This document shows, piece after piece, positions 32,422 to 42,256 of a stretch of 64,000 nt of DNA. Below the pieces are notes generated by a model. That model was not told where the DNA came from. It saw only the letters and a list, made by a program, of their open reading frames with translations, and made no database searches. The position numbers and the translations under genes were made by a program. The DNA is taken from assembly GCA_963740455.1 (NCBI GenBank), contig CAVUEF010000016.1:3005-67004 (forward strand), in the 5' to 3' direction. Numbering within the stretch: the first letter of the stretch is position 1; each line of letters starts with the position of its first letter. This DNA comes from Paucibacter sp963740455 (GTDB lineage Bacteria > Pseudomonadota > Gammaproteobacteria > Burkholderiales > Burkholderiaceae_C).

Positions 32422-33534
32422 TCAAAAATCGATGTCACACCAGATCGCAGCGTGATCCGAGGCGGCGTCTGAGGTTTTTTTGAGTGTGTCGAGCACCGGC
32501 CACTTTGCCGGCCGCGTTCCCGGCCATACGCCAACTCTGTTGATGCCCGCGGCGCTGACCAGTCGCCAAAGCGCTGGCGCGAGCAGGACGAAGTCGATCT
32601 TGTTGCCTGCGGTGCAAGGCCCGAACGTGCCGGGACGCCCGCCGTCGTCGAAGCGTGGGTGCGCCGAGACATCCTTCAAGTCGGTCTCGGCGAGCAAGGG
32701 CGCCAAAGCGTCGCTGTCGGGCGTGTCATTGAAGTCGCCGACAACGGCGACGTGAACGCGCCCCTGGGCGACGAGTTGTTCGTAGATCGCCTTGACGCGT
32801 TGCGTCTGGAGCTTGCGCCGCGCCGCGGACTGCGCCGCAGAACCGTAGCCCTTGCTCTTGAAGTGATTGATCAGCAGCGTCAACTGATTGCCCGAGGGCG
32901 TGTCGATCGAATACTCCGGGCAATCGCGCGAGAAGATTCTGCGGCCCTGCGCGTCGAGGTCATCGACATGACTGCGCATGGCGCCGATGGCGAAACCGTC
33001 TCGGGTGAGCAGACCGACATCGATGCCGCGCTCGTCATTGCCGTCGATCAGCATCACGTGACGGTAGGGCGTTGCACTGATCGATCCGATGACCTGCTCG
33101 TTGAATCCCAACAGCGCGGTGCGGTCCTCTGCCTCGACGACCGCCAGCACGTCGGCTGAGACCGCGCTGATGACGCGCGCCGTGTTGCTGACGGCGGTGT
33201 GCTTGATCGGCTCCGAAACCAGATCGAGCGATCCGATCCAGTCGTCGCGCCCGGAGGCCGTGATCTCTATCCCACCGCCTTGCGTGCGGCGCAAAAGTTC
33301 GCCGCGATTGCGCCGCAGCATGACAAACGGGCCGCGGTCCGACCTTGCAAGGCCGAGTGTCTGCATCAGCGCGACCATCCTGGCTTTGCGAGCCGCGGTG
33401 TAGGTCGGCTCACCCAACAGACTGTTGAGCGCGGCAAAGGCGGTCAGCACCGGTCTGCCTTCGCTCCAGGCGCCCAGATTCATCACCTTGGCGCGGTTGA
33501 AAAGGTTTTCGACGTTGTAGCTTGCGAGTCGCAT
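32422..33534 (-). CDS. Endonuclease/exonuclease/phosphatase-family protein
   Basis: 370 residues with the EEP fold motifs: MRLASYNVENLF (first Asn), AVVEAEDR (metal Glu), LTLLINHFKSKG, VAVVGDFNDTPDSDAL (catalytic Asp and Asn) and the final SDHAAIWCDIDF (Asp-His pair). Family members cleave phosphodiesters in DNA, RNA or lipids; the insert ARSDRGPFVMLRRNRGELL at about 70-90 is not informative to me. No signal peptide, so probably cytoplasmic. ATG 33534 is chosen because the first motif starts directly after it. Confidence 0.82.
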   Translation of the reverse strand: MRLASYNVENLFNRAKVMNLGAWSEGRPVLTAFAALNSLLGEPTYTAARKARMVALMQTLGLARSDRGPFVMLRRNRGELLRRTQGGGIEITASGRDDWIGSLDLVSEPIKHTAVSNTARVISAVSADVLAVVEAEDRTALLGFNEQVIGSISATPYRHVMLIDGNDERGIDVGLLTRDGFAIGAMRSHVDDLDAQGRRIFSRDCPEYSIDTPSGNQLTLLINHFKSKGYGSAAQSAARRKLQTQRVKAIYEQLVAQGRVHVAVVGDFNDTPDSDALAPLLAETDLKDVSAHPRFDDGGRPGTFGPCTAGNKIDFVLLAPALWRLVSAAGINRVGVWPGTRPAKWPVLDTLKKTSDAASDHAAIWCDIDF

Positions 33535-33768
33535 GGCTGGTCCCCGGTGCATCGCGCGGCAACTGCCGCCGCTGGCACGGCCACTATATGAGCGCACCGA
33601 GCGCCAGGGCAAGACTGCAAACATGGGTAGCGCGCCGTGGACATGACGGTCTTGCGGGGCGCAGCGTGCTTGCCGTGCAGCCGAGCTTCGCCGACACTGC
33701 TGCCACATGAGAATCTTCACTTCGACATGGCGCATGCCTGTCCGCCACGTCCCCTTGAGCACCGGCCG

Positions 33769-34956
33769 ATGAGCGATAGCGCCGACACCCGTCCCGAGAC
33801 AGCCGACTTCCTGGTGATCGGCGGCGGCATCGCCGCGGCTTCGCTGGCTTACTGGTTGGCGCCGCATGGCCGCACCGTGCTGCTCGAGCGCGAAAGCCAG
33901 CCTGGCTACCACGCCACCGGCCGCTCGGCGGCGCTGTTTTTCGAGAGCTACGGCACGCCGCAGGTGCGTGCGCTGACGCGCGCCAGCCGCGCATTCTTCG
34001 AGCAGCCGCCCGCCGGCTTTGCCGAGCATGCGCTGCTGAGTGCGCGCGGCGCGCTGCTGATCGCGCGGCCCGGCGAGGCGACGCTGCTGAGCCAGCATTG
34101 GGCGCTCGCCCGCGCGATCAGCCCGCATGCCGAGTTGCTGAACAGCGCAGCGGCTTGCGCGCGTGTGCCGGTGCTGCGGCCGGAGCAGGTGCTGGGCGCG
34201 GTGTATGAGCCCGACGCCATGGACATGGACGTGCACGCGCTGCACCAGGGCTATCTGCGCGGTTTGCGCCCGCATGGCGGTGCGCTGGTGTGCAACGCCG
34301 AGGCCAGCGTGATCGAACGCGTCGATGGTTGGTGGCGCGTGCAGGCGGGCGGCCGGACCTATCGCGCGCCGGTGCTGGTGAACGCGGCCGGCGCCTGGTG
34401 CGACGAGGTCGCGTCAATGGCCGGCGTGGCGCGTATCGGCCTGGTGCCCAAGCGTCGCAGCGCCTTCATGTTCGACCCGCCCGCGCTGCCTGTCTGGGCG
34501 CAATGGCCGATGTGCATCGGGCTGGACCACAGCTGGTACATCAAGCCCGATGCCGGCATGTTGCTGGGCTCGCCCGCGAATGAGGATCCGATGCCGCCGC
34601 AGGATGTGCAGCCCGAGGAGATCGACATCGCGCTGGGCGTGCACCGCATCGAGGCGATGACCACGCTGACGATCCGCCGCCCCGGGCGGCGCTGGGCGGG
34701 CCTGCGCTCCTTCGTTGCCGACGGCGACTTGGTTGGCGGCTTCGATGCGCGGGTGCCGGGTTTCTTCTGGCTCGCCGCTCAGGGTGGCTACGGCATCCAG
34801 ACCTCGGCCGCGATGGGCGAGGCCTGCGCCGCACTCGTGCGCGGCCTGCCGCTGCCTCAGCGCATCGCCGACCATGGTGTCAGCGCGGCGCTGTTCGCGC
34901 CGCAGCGGTTCAGCGCGCCCGGCGCAAGCCTCGGGCCAGGCTGCGGCGCCGCCTGA
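33769..34956 (+). CDS. FAD-dependent oxidoreductase (DAO family)
   Basis: 395 residues. ADFLVIGGGIAAASLAYWLA is the Rossmann FAD-binding motif (Gly18-20) and TVLLERESQPGYHATGRSAA the second dinucleotide-binding and active-site segment found in D-amino-acid/glycine/sarcosine oxidoreductases. LVNAAGAWCDEVA and the C-terminal GLRSFVADGDLVGGFD ... GFFWLAAQGGYGIQTS are also family-typical. The ATG at 33769 is preferred over the upstream frame because it precedes the FAD motif by the usual distance. Substrate unknown; probably an amino acid, given the adjacent Liv transporter, which is convergent. Confidence 0.85.
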   Translation: MSDSADTRPETADFLVIGGGIAAASLAYWLAPHGRTVLLERESQPGYHATGRSAALFFESYGTPQVRALTRASRAFFEQPPAGFAEHALLSARGALLIARPGEATLLSQHWALARAISPHAELLNSAAACARVPVLRPEQVLGAVYEPDAMDMDVHALHQGYLRGLRPHGGALVCNAEASVIERVDGWWRVQAGGRTYRAPVLVNAAGAWCDEVASMAGVARIGLVPKRRSAFMFDPPALPVWAQWPMCIGLDHSWYIKPDAGMLLGSPANEDPMPPQDVQPEEIDIALGVHRIEAMTTLTIRRPGRRWAGLRSFVADGDLVGGFDARVPGFFWLAAQGGYGIQTSAAMGEACAALVRGLPLPQRIADHGVSAALFAPQRFSAPGASLGPGCGAA

Positions 34957-34957
34957 C

Positions 34958-35683
<726 letters not shown>

Positions 35684-35701
35684 CGGATTTCTCGCTGGCT
35701 T

Positions 35702-37696
35702 TCAAGTGCCGTGGGTAGCAGCATCGCCACCCAGGTAGGCCTCGATGACTTTCGGGTCGGCCTGGACACTGGCCGGCACGCCCTCGGCGATCTTCTGGCC
35801 GAAGTCGAGCACGGTGACGGTGTCGCAGATCGCCATCACCACGTCCATATGGTGCTCGATCAGGATGATGGTGATGCCGTGTTCGCGGATCTTGCCAATG
35901 ATGGCCATCAACTCCTTGATGTCGGGCGCGGTCAGGCCCGCGGCCGGCTCGTCGAGCAGCAGCAGTTGCGGGTCCAGGGCCAGGGCGCGTGCGATCTCGA
36001 GCAGGCGCTGCTTGCCGTAGGGCAGGTTGCGCGCCTCTTCATGCGACAGCTCGGCCAGACCCACAAAGCGCAGCAGCCCCATCGCGCGCTCGGTTGCCGC
36101 GTGGTGCTCGCGCCGGTAGCGCAGCGTGTTCAGCGCCACGTCGAGCAAGTGGCTGGCAAAGCTGTGGTGCAGGCCGACCATCACGTTTTGCAAGGCGGTC
36201 ATCTCGCCGAACAACTGCACGTTCTGGAAGGTGCGGGCAATGCCCGACAGCGCGATGTCGGCCGGCGTGCGCCCGACTACGCTGCGTCCCGAGAATTCGA
36301 TGCTGCCGGCGGTCGGCACATAGATGCCGGTCAGCACGTTCATCATCGTGCTCTTGCCCGAGCCGTTGGGGCCGATCAGGCCGTGCACGGTGCCGCGGGC
36401 GATGCGCAGATCAACGTTGTTCAGTGCCTTCAGGCCACCGAACTGCATCAGCACCTCGCGGGCGACCAGCAACTCGGACGGCGCATCAGTGCGAGCCTGG
36501 ACGATAGAGTCAGCCGTTGCGTCCTGCGTGTCGCTCGCGTCGTCAGCGTCCCCGGAGGCACGGCGGCCGAGTGACTTGCGAACGAAGCCGACGATGCCAT
36601 CCTGCAGGTAATACACGACGAACAGCGTGATGACGCCGAACACCGACAGACGCCAGTCGGTCATCGACTCCAGCACGAACGAGACCGCGGCCAGCGCGAT
36701 CGTACCCAGCACCGGCACCGCCACCCGGCCTATCGTGGTGCGCCGGCGCAGCACCAGCACGGCCGCGCCGATGGTGATCGCTACGGCCAGCAGCACGGCG
36801 CCGGAGCGGAACAGCGACAGGTCGTCGAGCATCTTGGGCAGCAGCACGATGATGGCCGCGCCGAGCAGCGCGCCGATGCGGCTCTTGCGTCCGCCCATGA
36901 TGACGGCCAGCAGGAACAGCACAGTGAGTTCGAAGTTGTAGGTGTTGGGGCTGATGTACTGCTCGGAGTAGGCATACAGCGCGCCCGCCAGCCCGGCCAG
37001 ACCGGCGCTGACGACGAAGGCATAGACCTTGTAGCGGTACACCGACACGCCCATGCAGTCCGACGCCACCGGGCTGCCGCGCAGCGCCTCGAAGGCCCGG
37101 CCCAGGTGCGAGCGCAGCACGCGGTGCACGAACACGAAGGCGGCGATCAGCATTGCGCCGACCAGCCAGAAGAACTGCTGCTCGTCCAGGCGGTGGCCGA
37201 ACACCAGCGGCTTGCCCAGCTTGATGCCCATCGGCCCGTCGGTGAGGAAGTCCATCTCGTTGATGAGAATCTGGATGATGGTGCCGAATGCCAGCGTCAC
37301 CATCGCCAGATACGGTCCGGTGACGCGCAGCGCCGGCAGCGCCAGCAGCGCACCGAAGGCCGCGGTGACGGCAATCGCCGCCGGCAGGGTCAGCCAGACC
37401 GAGGCACTGAACTTGAGCACCAGCACGCCCGCCGTGTAGGCGCCGATGCCGAAGAGTCCAGCATGGCCGAGCGACACCTGGCCGGTGTAGCCGACCACGA
37501 TGTCCAGCCCGAACAGCACGATGGCGTAGATCAGTATCGTCTCGACCAGGTGGACGTAATACGGGTTGCCCATCGCGAACGGGAACACCGCCACGGCGGC
37601 CACCGCCAGCGCGCCCAGCAGCAGCGGCTTGGCCGCGAAGCGTGCCGAAGGCACAGCCGACGACGCGGCGGACAGGTTTGTCTTGGCGTTCATCAT
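35702..37696 (-). CDS. livMG: Branched-chain amino-acid ABC transporter: fused permease (LivM) and ATPase (LivG)
   Basis: 664 residues with two domains normally made separately. Residues about 25-360 are the LivM permease (FGLDIVVGYTGQVSLGHAGLFGIG is the diagnostic segment). After a charged linker (about 375-410), residues about 412-660 are LivG: Walker A GPNGSGKSTMMNVLTG, signature NLPYGKQRLLEIARALA, Walker B LLLDEPAAGL, and ending VIEAYLGG. The frame is open throughout, so the fusion is real unless a sequencing error hides a stop. It overlaps livH by 1 bp. Confidence 0.93.
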   Translation of the reverse strand: MMNAKTNLSAASSAVPSARFAAKPLLLGALAVAAVAVFPFAMGNPYYVHLVETILIYAIVLFGLDIVVGYTGQVSLGHAGLFGIGAYTAGVLVLKFSASVWLTLPAAIAVTAAFGALLALPALRVTGPYLAMVTLAFGTIIQILINEMDFLTDGPMGIKLGKPLVFGHRLDEQQFFWLVGAMLIAAFVFVHRVLRSHLGRAFEALRGSPVASDCMGVSVYRYKVYAFVVSAGLAGLAGALYAYSEQYISPNTYNFELTVLFLLAVIMGGRKSRIGALLGAAIIVLLPKMLDDLSLFRSGAVLLAVAITIGAAVLVLRRRTTIGRVAVPVLGTIALAAVSFVLESMTDWRLSVFGVITLFVVYYLQDGIVGFVRKSLGRRASGDADDASDTQDATADSIVQARTDAPSELLVAREVLMQFGGLKALNNVDLRIARGTVHGLIGPNGSGKSTMMNVLTGIYVPTAGSIEFSGRSVVGRTPADIALSGIARTFQNVQLFGEMTALQNVMVGLHHSFASHLLDVALNTLRYRREHHAATERAMGLLRFVGLAELSHEEARNLPYGKQRLLEIARALALDPQLLLLDEPAAGLTAPDIKELMAIIGKIREHGITIILIEHHMDVVMAICDTVTVLDFGQKIAEGVPASVQADPKVIEAYLGGDAATHGT

Positions 37697-38583
37697 CAGA
37701 CCTTCTTGATCGCGGTCTTGCCGAACAGACCAGCGGGTTTGTAGGCCAGCACGATCAGCAACAGCACCAGACCGGGCACGTCCTTGTAGCCGGTCGACAG
37801 GTAAAAGCCGGTGGTTGTCTCGGCAATGCCCAGGATCAGGCCGCCGACGACGACGCCCATGCCGCTGGTGAGGCCGCCGATGATGGCCACGGCAAAGGCT
37901 TTCAGGCCCAGCACCGAGCCCATCGTCGCGCCGGTCATCGTGAGCGGCGCGATCAGCACGCCGGCAAACGCGGCGGTCAGCGACGACAGCGCGTACGAGA
38001 AGGTGATCACCAAGCCGGTGTTGATGCCCATCAGCTTGGCCGCGTCGCGGTCGTTGAAGGTCGCCACCACCGCCTTGCCGTAGATCGATCGGCGGTTGAA
38101 CACCTCAACGACAATCATCAGCGCCAGTGCGCCGAACACCACCAGGATTTCCATCGGCAGCACGTTGGCGCCCAGAAAATGCAGCGGCGATTCGGGCAGC
38201 GGCGAGGGAAACTTCATGTCGTCGCGGCCCCACACGTTTTCGGCCACGTTCTTGAAGATGATGCCCAGCGCGATGGTCGACATGATCCAGCCGAACTCGC
38301 TCTTGATCTTGATGGCCGGGCGCACGCCGATGCGCTCGACCACCGCACCCTGCAGCGCGCCGAACACGCACACCAGCGGGATCATCAGCCAGTAGTTGAC
38401 GCCCAGGCCGACCAGTGTCAGACCCACCAGCGCGCCGAGCATGAGCGCGTCGCCCTGGCCGAAATTCAAGGTATCCGACGTCGCGAACGTCAGCTGGTAG
38501 CCGAACGCGATGACGGCATAGATCATGCCCAGCGCGATGCCGCTGAACACGAGTTGGGTCAGGATCTGCAACTGCATGGCCAC
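37696..38583 (-). CDS. livH: Branched-chain amino-acid ABC transporter permease
   Basis: 295-residue inner-membrane permease of the LivH type with about eight helices. Family motifs include GIALGMIYAVIAFGYQLTFATSDTLNFGQGD near the N-terminus (given here in two overlapping parts, GIALGMIYAVIAFGYQ and LTFATSDTLNFGQGD) and the coupling region STIALGIIFKNVAENVWGRD. It pairs with the LivM half of the fusion protein downstream. Its stop and the livMG start overlap. Confidence 0.93.
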   Translation of the reverse strand: MAMQLQILTQLVFSGIALGMIYAVIAFGYQLTFATSDTLNFGQGDALMLGALVGLTLVGLGVNYWLMIPLVCVFGALQGAVVERIGVRPAIKIKSEFGWIMSTIALGIIFKNVAENVWGRDDMKFPSPLPESPLHFLGANVLPMEILVVFGALALMIVVEVFNRRSIYGKAVVATFNDRDAAKLMGINTGLVITFSYALSSLTAAFAGVLIAPLTMTGATMGSVLGLKAFAVAIIGGLTSGMGVVVGGLILGIAETTTGFYLSTGYKDVPGLVLLLIVLAYKPAGLFGKTAIKKV

Positions 38584-38652
38584 TCCGGCAAGATTGATGC
38601 GACGCGGCCGCCGATGAGGGCGGCCGCGTCGGCGAAGCGAGGAATCGCGACT

Positions 38653-39894
38653 TTACTTCTTCGGAGCAACCACCAGCGCGCCCTTGGCGTTGGTGTCCTT
38701 GACGCGCACTTCAGACGCCTTCTTCGCATCGGCCTCGTAGGCATAGACCACGCGCTGGCCCTTGACCTCGCCGAACACCGGGATGTTGGCGGTGATGGCC
38801 TCGTGGTCCTTGGCGCTGAAAGGCTTGTTGTAGGTCGTGACCACGCCTTCCACGGGCGTCTTCAGGTCTTCCAGTGCGGCCTTGATCTTCGGGCCGTCGG
38901 TCGAGTTGGCCTGCTTGATCGCGGCGGCCAGCAGGTACACCGAGTCATAGCCTTGCGCGGCCGACACCGGAGAGTCGATGCGGTTGTTCTTCGGCGCGAA
39001 GGTCTTCAGGTAGTTGATGATGAAGCTCTGGCGCTTGGGCGTGGTCGGCTCCTGGATGAAGGTCTGCGGCATGCGCGCGCCTTCGCCGCCGGGGCCGGCG
39101 TTGTCGATGAAGTTGGCCATCGACAGCGTCCAGCTACCGATCAGCGGCACTTTCCAGCCGAGCTTGGTCATGCCGTTGGCGATCTGCGCCAGTTCGGGCC
39201 CGATGGCGTAGGTCAAAACCGCCTGTGCACCGGCCTCCTTGGCCTTCAGCAGCTGCGGCGTCATGTCGACGTCCTTGATGTTGAACTTCTCCTCGGCCAC
39301 CGGCTTGACGCCCTTCAACGCCAGCGCCTTGACCAGATCCTCGCGCCCGAGCTGGCCGTAGTTGGTGCTGTCGGCCAGGATCGCCACCTTCTTGAAGCCG
39401 CGGCGCACCACGGCCTCCTCGACGATCATCGGCGCCTGGATGCTGTCGGCCGCAGCGTTGCGGAAGACGTAGTTTCCGGGCTGGTCGTCAAACTGGTGCG
39501 TGACGATGGAGCCGGTGGCGACGTTGTTCATGACCGGGATCTTGGCTTCCTGGAAGAAGCGCTGCGAGGCCAGCGACACGCCGGTGTTGATGTAGCCGAC
39601 GACCGCCACGACCTTCTCTTTGTTGATCAGTTCCTGCGCGATCTGCACACCGCGCTCGTTCTTCGCTTCGTCGTCGCGCTCGATCAACTGGATCTGGCGA
39701 CCCAGCACGCCGCCGGCCTTGTTGATTTCGTCAGTGGCCATGCGCACGCCGTCGCGCATCGATACACCCATCGATGACGAGCCGCCCGTGAACGGCCCAT
39801 CGACACCGATCTTGATCGGTTCGGCAGCCAACGCGAACGTGGCGGACGCGGCGAGCGCAATCGCGCCCAAGACGAGTTTGGTGGTGATACGCAT
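38653..39894 (-). CDS. livK: Branched-chain amino-acid ABC transporter binding protein
   Basis: 413 residues with signal peptide MRITTKLVLGAIALAASATF...ALA. Type I periplasmic-binding fold: IKIGVDGPFTGGSSSMGVSM at the mature N-terminus (Ser-rich ligand loop), VVAVVGYINTGVSLA, PVMNNVATGSIVTHQ, and the hinge-region FKKVAILADSTNYGQLGRED. ATG 39894 is chosen from the signal peptide. First gene of the livKHMGF operon, 69 bp from livH. Ligand preference cannot be read reliably. Confidence 0.92.
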   Translation of the reverse strand: MRITTKLVLGAIALAASATFALAAEPIKIGVDGPFTGGSSSMGVSMRDGVRMATDEINKAGGVLGRQIQLIERDDEAKNERGVQIAQELINKEKVVAVVGYINTGVSLASQRFFQEAKIPVMNNVATGSIVTHQFDDQPGNYVFRNAAADSIQAPMIVEEAVVRRGFKKVAILADSTNYGQLGREDLVKALALKGVKPVAEEKFNIKDVDMTPQLLKAKEAGAQAVLTYAIGPELAQIANGMTKLGWKVPLIGSWTLSMANFIDNAGPGGEGARMPQTFIQEPTTPKRQSFIINYLKTFAPKNNRIDSPVSAAQGYDSVYLLAAAIKQANSTDGPKIKAALEDLKTPVEGVVTTYNKPFSAKDHEAITANIPVFGEVKGQRVVYAYEADAKKASEVRVKDTNAKGALVVAPKK

Positions 39895-40027
39895 CTCTTG
39901 TCTCCGTGCCCGGGCAGGGCGTTGGTTAGTGTGATGCACAGTGTGAAGAGGCCCAGGCCGGGCCGCCAGCGTTCCAATACGCAATCCGCCAGCGTGGCGT
40001 TACGTACGGGGAAACCCCAAAACCTGA

Positions 40028-40666
40028 CTAACGCGTGAGCGTCGGACCGCCGTGGCGGCTGCCGTGCTCGACCGCGTACTTGATGAGGTCGGCCTGGGTT
40101 TCCAGGTTCAGCTTGCGTCTGATGTTCTGCCGGTGCGACTCGACCGTGCGCACGCTCAGTTCGAGCGCGCGCGCAATCTGCTTGCTCGACTGACCGCTGG
40201 CCAGGCACGCCAGGATGTCGTGTTCGCGCGTCGACAGCAGGTTGCGCTGCGCCGGTGCGCGGAACATGCGCTGCGCGATCGGCGCGCTCAGGTAGGTGCC
40301 GCCAGCCGCCACCGTGCGCACGGCGCTCAGGATCTCGGACGACGGTGCGTCCTTCAGCACATAGCCGCGTGCGCCCGCCTGCAGCGAGCGCTGCGCGTAC
40401 TCGATGCTGTCGTACATGCTGAGCATCAGCACCGCCAGTTGCGGCGCGCGCTGCAGCAGCATCGCCGTCAGCTCGATGCCGTTGACGTCCTTCATGCCGA
40501 TGTCCATCAGCACCAGATTGGGCGCGCAGCGCTCGAGCTCGCGCAGCGCGCCGGCGGCATCGTCGGCCTCGCCCACCACCAAGAGGTCGGGCTCGCTCAC
40601 CAGCCTGGACTTGAGGCCATCGCGCACCAGCGGATGGTCGTCGACCAGCAGCAGGCGGATCGTCAT
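40028..40666 (-). CDS. NarL/FixJ-type response regulator
   Basis: 212 residues. Receiver domain with acidic pair DD (9-10), phosphoacceptor Asp55 in NLVLMDIGMKDVNG and Lys in YVLKDAPSSEIL; C-terminal LuxR helix-turn-helix (STREHDILACLASGQSSKQI then ARALELSVRTVESHRQNIRR). Its start overlaps the histidine-kinase stop by 4 bp. The pair lies just upstream of, and reads towards, livK, so control of amino-acid uptake or of a related catabolic set is plausible but unproven. Confidence 0.92.
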   Translation of the reverse strand: MTIRLLLVDDHPLVRDGLKSRLVSEPDLLVVGEADDAAGALRELERCAPNLVLMDIGMKDVNGIELTAMLLQRAPQLAVLMLSMYDSIEYAQRSLQAGARGYVLKDAPSSEILSAVRTVAAGGTYLSAPIAQRMFRAPAQRNLLSTREHDILACLASGQSSKQIARALELSVRTVESHRQNIRRKLNLETQADLIKYAVEHGSRHGGPTLTR

Positions 40667-42051
40667 GACCGGCCCACCCGGGCGGAGGCGCGCAAGCGCC
40701 GGATCGCGCTGCCCGACAACTCGGCACTCACGCGGGTCAGGCCCGGCTGCGACTGCACCACGAGCTGCCCGCCAACCGTCTCGATGCGCTCGCGCATATT
40801 GCGCAAACCGATGCCGCGGCGCGGGTGTTCACTCACCGAGCGCTCGTCGAACCCGCGTCCGTCGTCGTGAATGCTCAATTGCAGGCCCCGGGCGTCGCAC
40901 ACCAGGCGCAGGCCGACATGTGTGCTGTCTGCATGTTTGAGGATATTGGTCATCGCTTCCTGCGTGATGCGGAACAGAACGGTCTTCACATCGTCAGGCA
41001 AATCCACCGGCTCGCCTTCGACTTCCATCGTAAACCCGATGCCGGCCTGTCCGCACATCTCTTCGCCCAGACTTCGCAGCGCCGCGCTCAAGCCCAGGGT
41101 ATCGAGCACCACCGGGCGCAGCCGATGCGACATGCCGCGGACCTCGAGCAGGGCGTCCTTGAGCCGCTCCAGTGCGTGCTCCAGCGGCGCGCGCACGGCG
41201 TCATCGATCTTGCTGGCGCGATCCAGCGCCGATTCGATCAGCAACTTGATCGCCACCAGCGTCTGACCGGTGCCATCGTGCAGTTCACGCGACAGGTGCG
41301 CGCGCTCCTCTTCCTGCGAGCTGACCACCTTGCGCGCCAGCAGGGTCAGCTTGGCGTCGCTGACCTTGTGCTCGCTGAAGCTCAGCAGCAGCATCGAAGC
41401 GAAAATCAGCGCCACACCCAGTCCGCCGGCGCCGGCGATCCATAGCATGGTCGTATGAATGTTGCGTTCGAGCTCATCGTCGAGCTGACGCATGATTTCG
41501 TCCACGTCGTCCAGATACAGGCCGGTTCCTATCATCCAGCCCCAGCGTTCCAGCACCGTCACGTAGCCGAGCTTGGGCGCCTCGACCTGCGTCGACGGCT
41601 TGCGCCAGTGGTAGACGACAAAGCCCCCGCCGGTACGGGCACGCTCCAACAGCATGCGTATCGTCGGCTCGCCGCCGATGTCGCGCATCTCGATCAGGTT
41701 GCGGCCCACCAGTTCGGGCTGGCGCGGATGCATCAGGTTCACGCCGTCCATGGTGTAGAGGAAAAAGTAGCCGTCCGGGCCGTAGTCGAGATTGGCCAGC
41801 CTTTGCATCACCTGCCTCTTGATCTCGGGGTCGTTGCGGCCGAGGTTGTACAGCGGGCTGATGGTGCTCAGGGCGAGCGCGACATAGTGGCGCAGTTCGC
41901 CTTCCTTGGCGGTCATGAACGCCGTGCGCAACTGCAACCTGCGACGCGCGGCCAGACTGCCCTGCTCGAGTTGCACCGCCCAGGCGATCAGCGCCAGCGA
42001 CAGCAGCAGCGGCACGACGGCAAGCAACACGATCTTGTACTTAAGGCGCAA
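40663..42051 (-). CDS. Cache-domain sensor histidine kinase (HPK7/NarX-like)
   Basis: 462 residues: transmembrane helix 1 (IVLLAVVPLLLSLALIAWAV), a periplasmic single Cache domain (about 40-195, with YFFLYTMDGVNLMHPRQPEL), helix 2 (TMLWIAGAGGLGVALIFASM), then HisKA_3 with phosphoacceptor His in HLSRELHDGTGQTLVAIKLL (about residue 258) and an ATPase domain (NILKHADSTH N-box, DDGRGF G-box, GLRNMRERIE). This Cache family senses small organic acids or amino acids outside the cell. Partner of the overlapping response regulator. Confidence 0.92.
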   Translation of the reverse strand: MRLKYKIVLLAVVPLLLSLALIAWAVQLEQGSLAARRRLQLRTAFMTAKEGELRHYVALALSTISPLYNLGRNDPEIKRQVMQRLANLDYGPDGYFFLYTMDGVNLMHPRQPELVGRNLIEMRDIGGEPTIRMLLERARTGGGFVVYHWRKPSTQVEAPKLGYVTVLERWGWMIGTGLYLDDVDEIMRQLDDELERNIHTTMLWIAGAGGLGVALIFASMLLLSFSEHKVSDAKLTLLARKVVSSQEEERAHLSRELHDGTGQTLVAIKLLIESALDRASKIDDAVRAPLEHALERLKDALLEVRGMSHRLRPVVLDTLGLSAALRSLGEEMCGQAGIGFTMEVEGEPVDLPDDVKTVLFRITQEAMTNILKHADSTHVGLRLVCDARGLQLSIHDDGRGFDERSVSEHPRRGIGLRNMRERIETVGGQLVVQSQPGLTRVSAELSGSAIRRLRASARVGRS

Positions 42052-42256
42052 GCGGGATTCCTCCAGACGGTCTGCCAGCCGGGATTATCAAGGCGATTGG
42101 CCGTTCGCGGGGGGGCCGCCTGCATCGGTGCAGTGGCACCGCCCCGACGGCTGACTGACTGGCGCCCGGGCCTGGCGCGCCAGCGACTTCATGTCGACGG
42201 CCTGGGCGCCGCAAGGATCACGGCTTTCGTGCCGCCACGAAGACGAGCACCCGCAC

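Noticed and set aside
37642..39777. 711-codon open frame on the plus strand
   Set aside because: Antisense shadow of livH and livK; His/Arg/Gln-rich translation with no family features.
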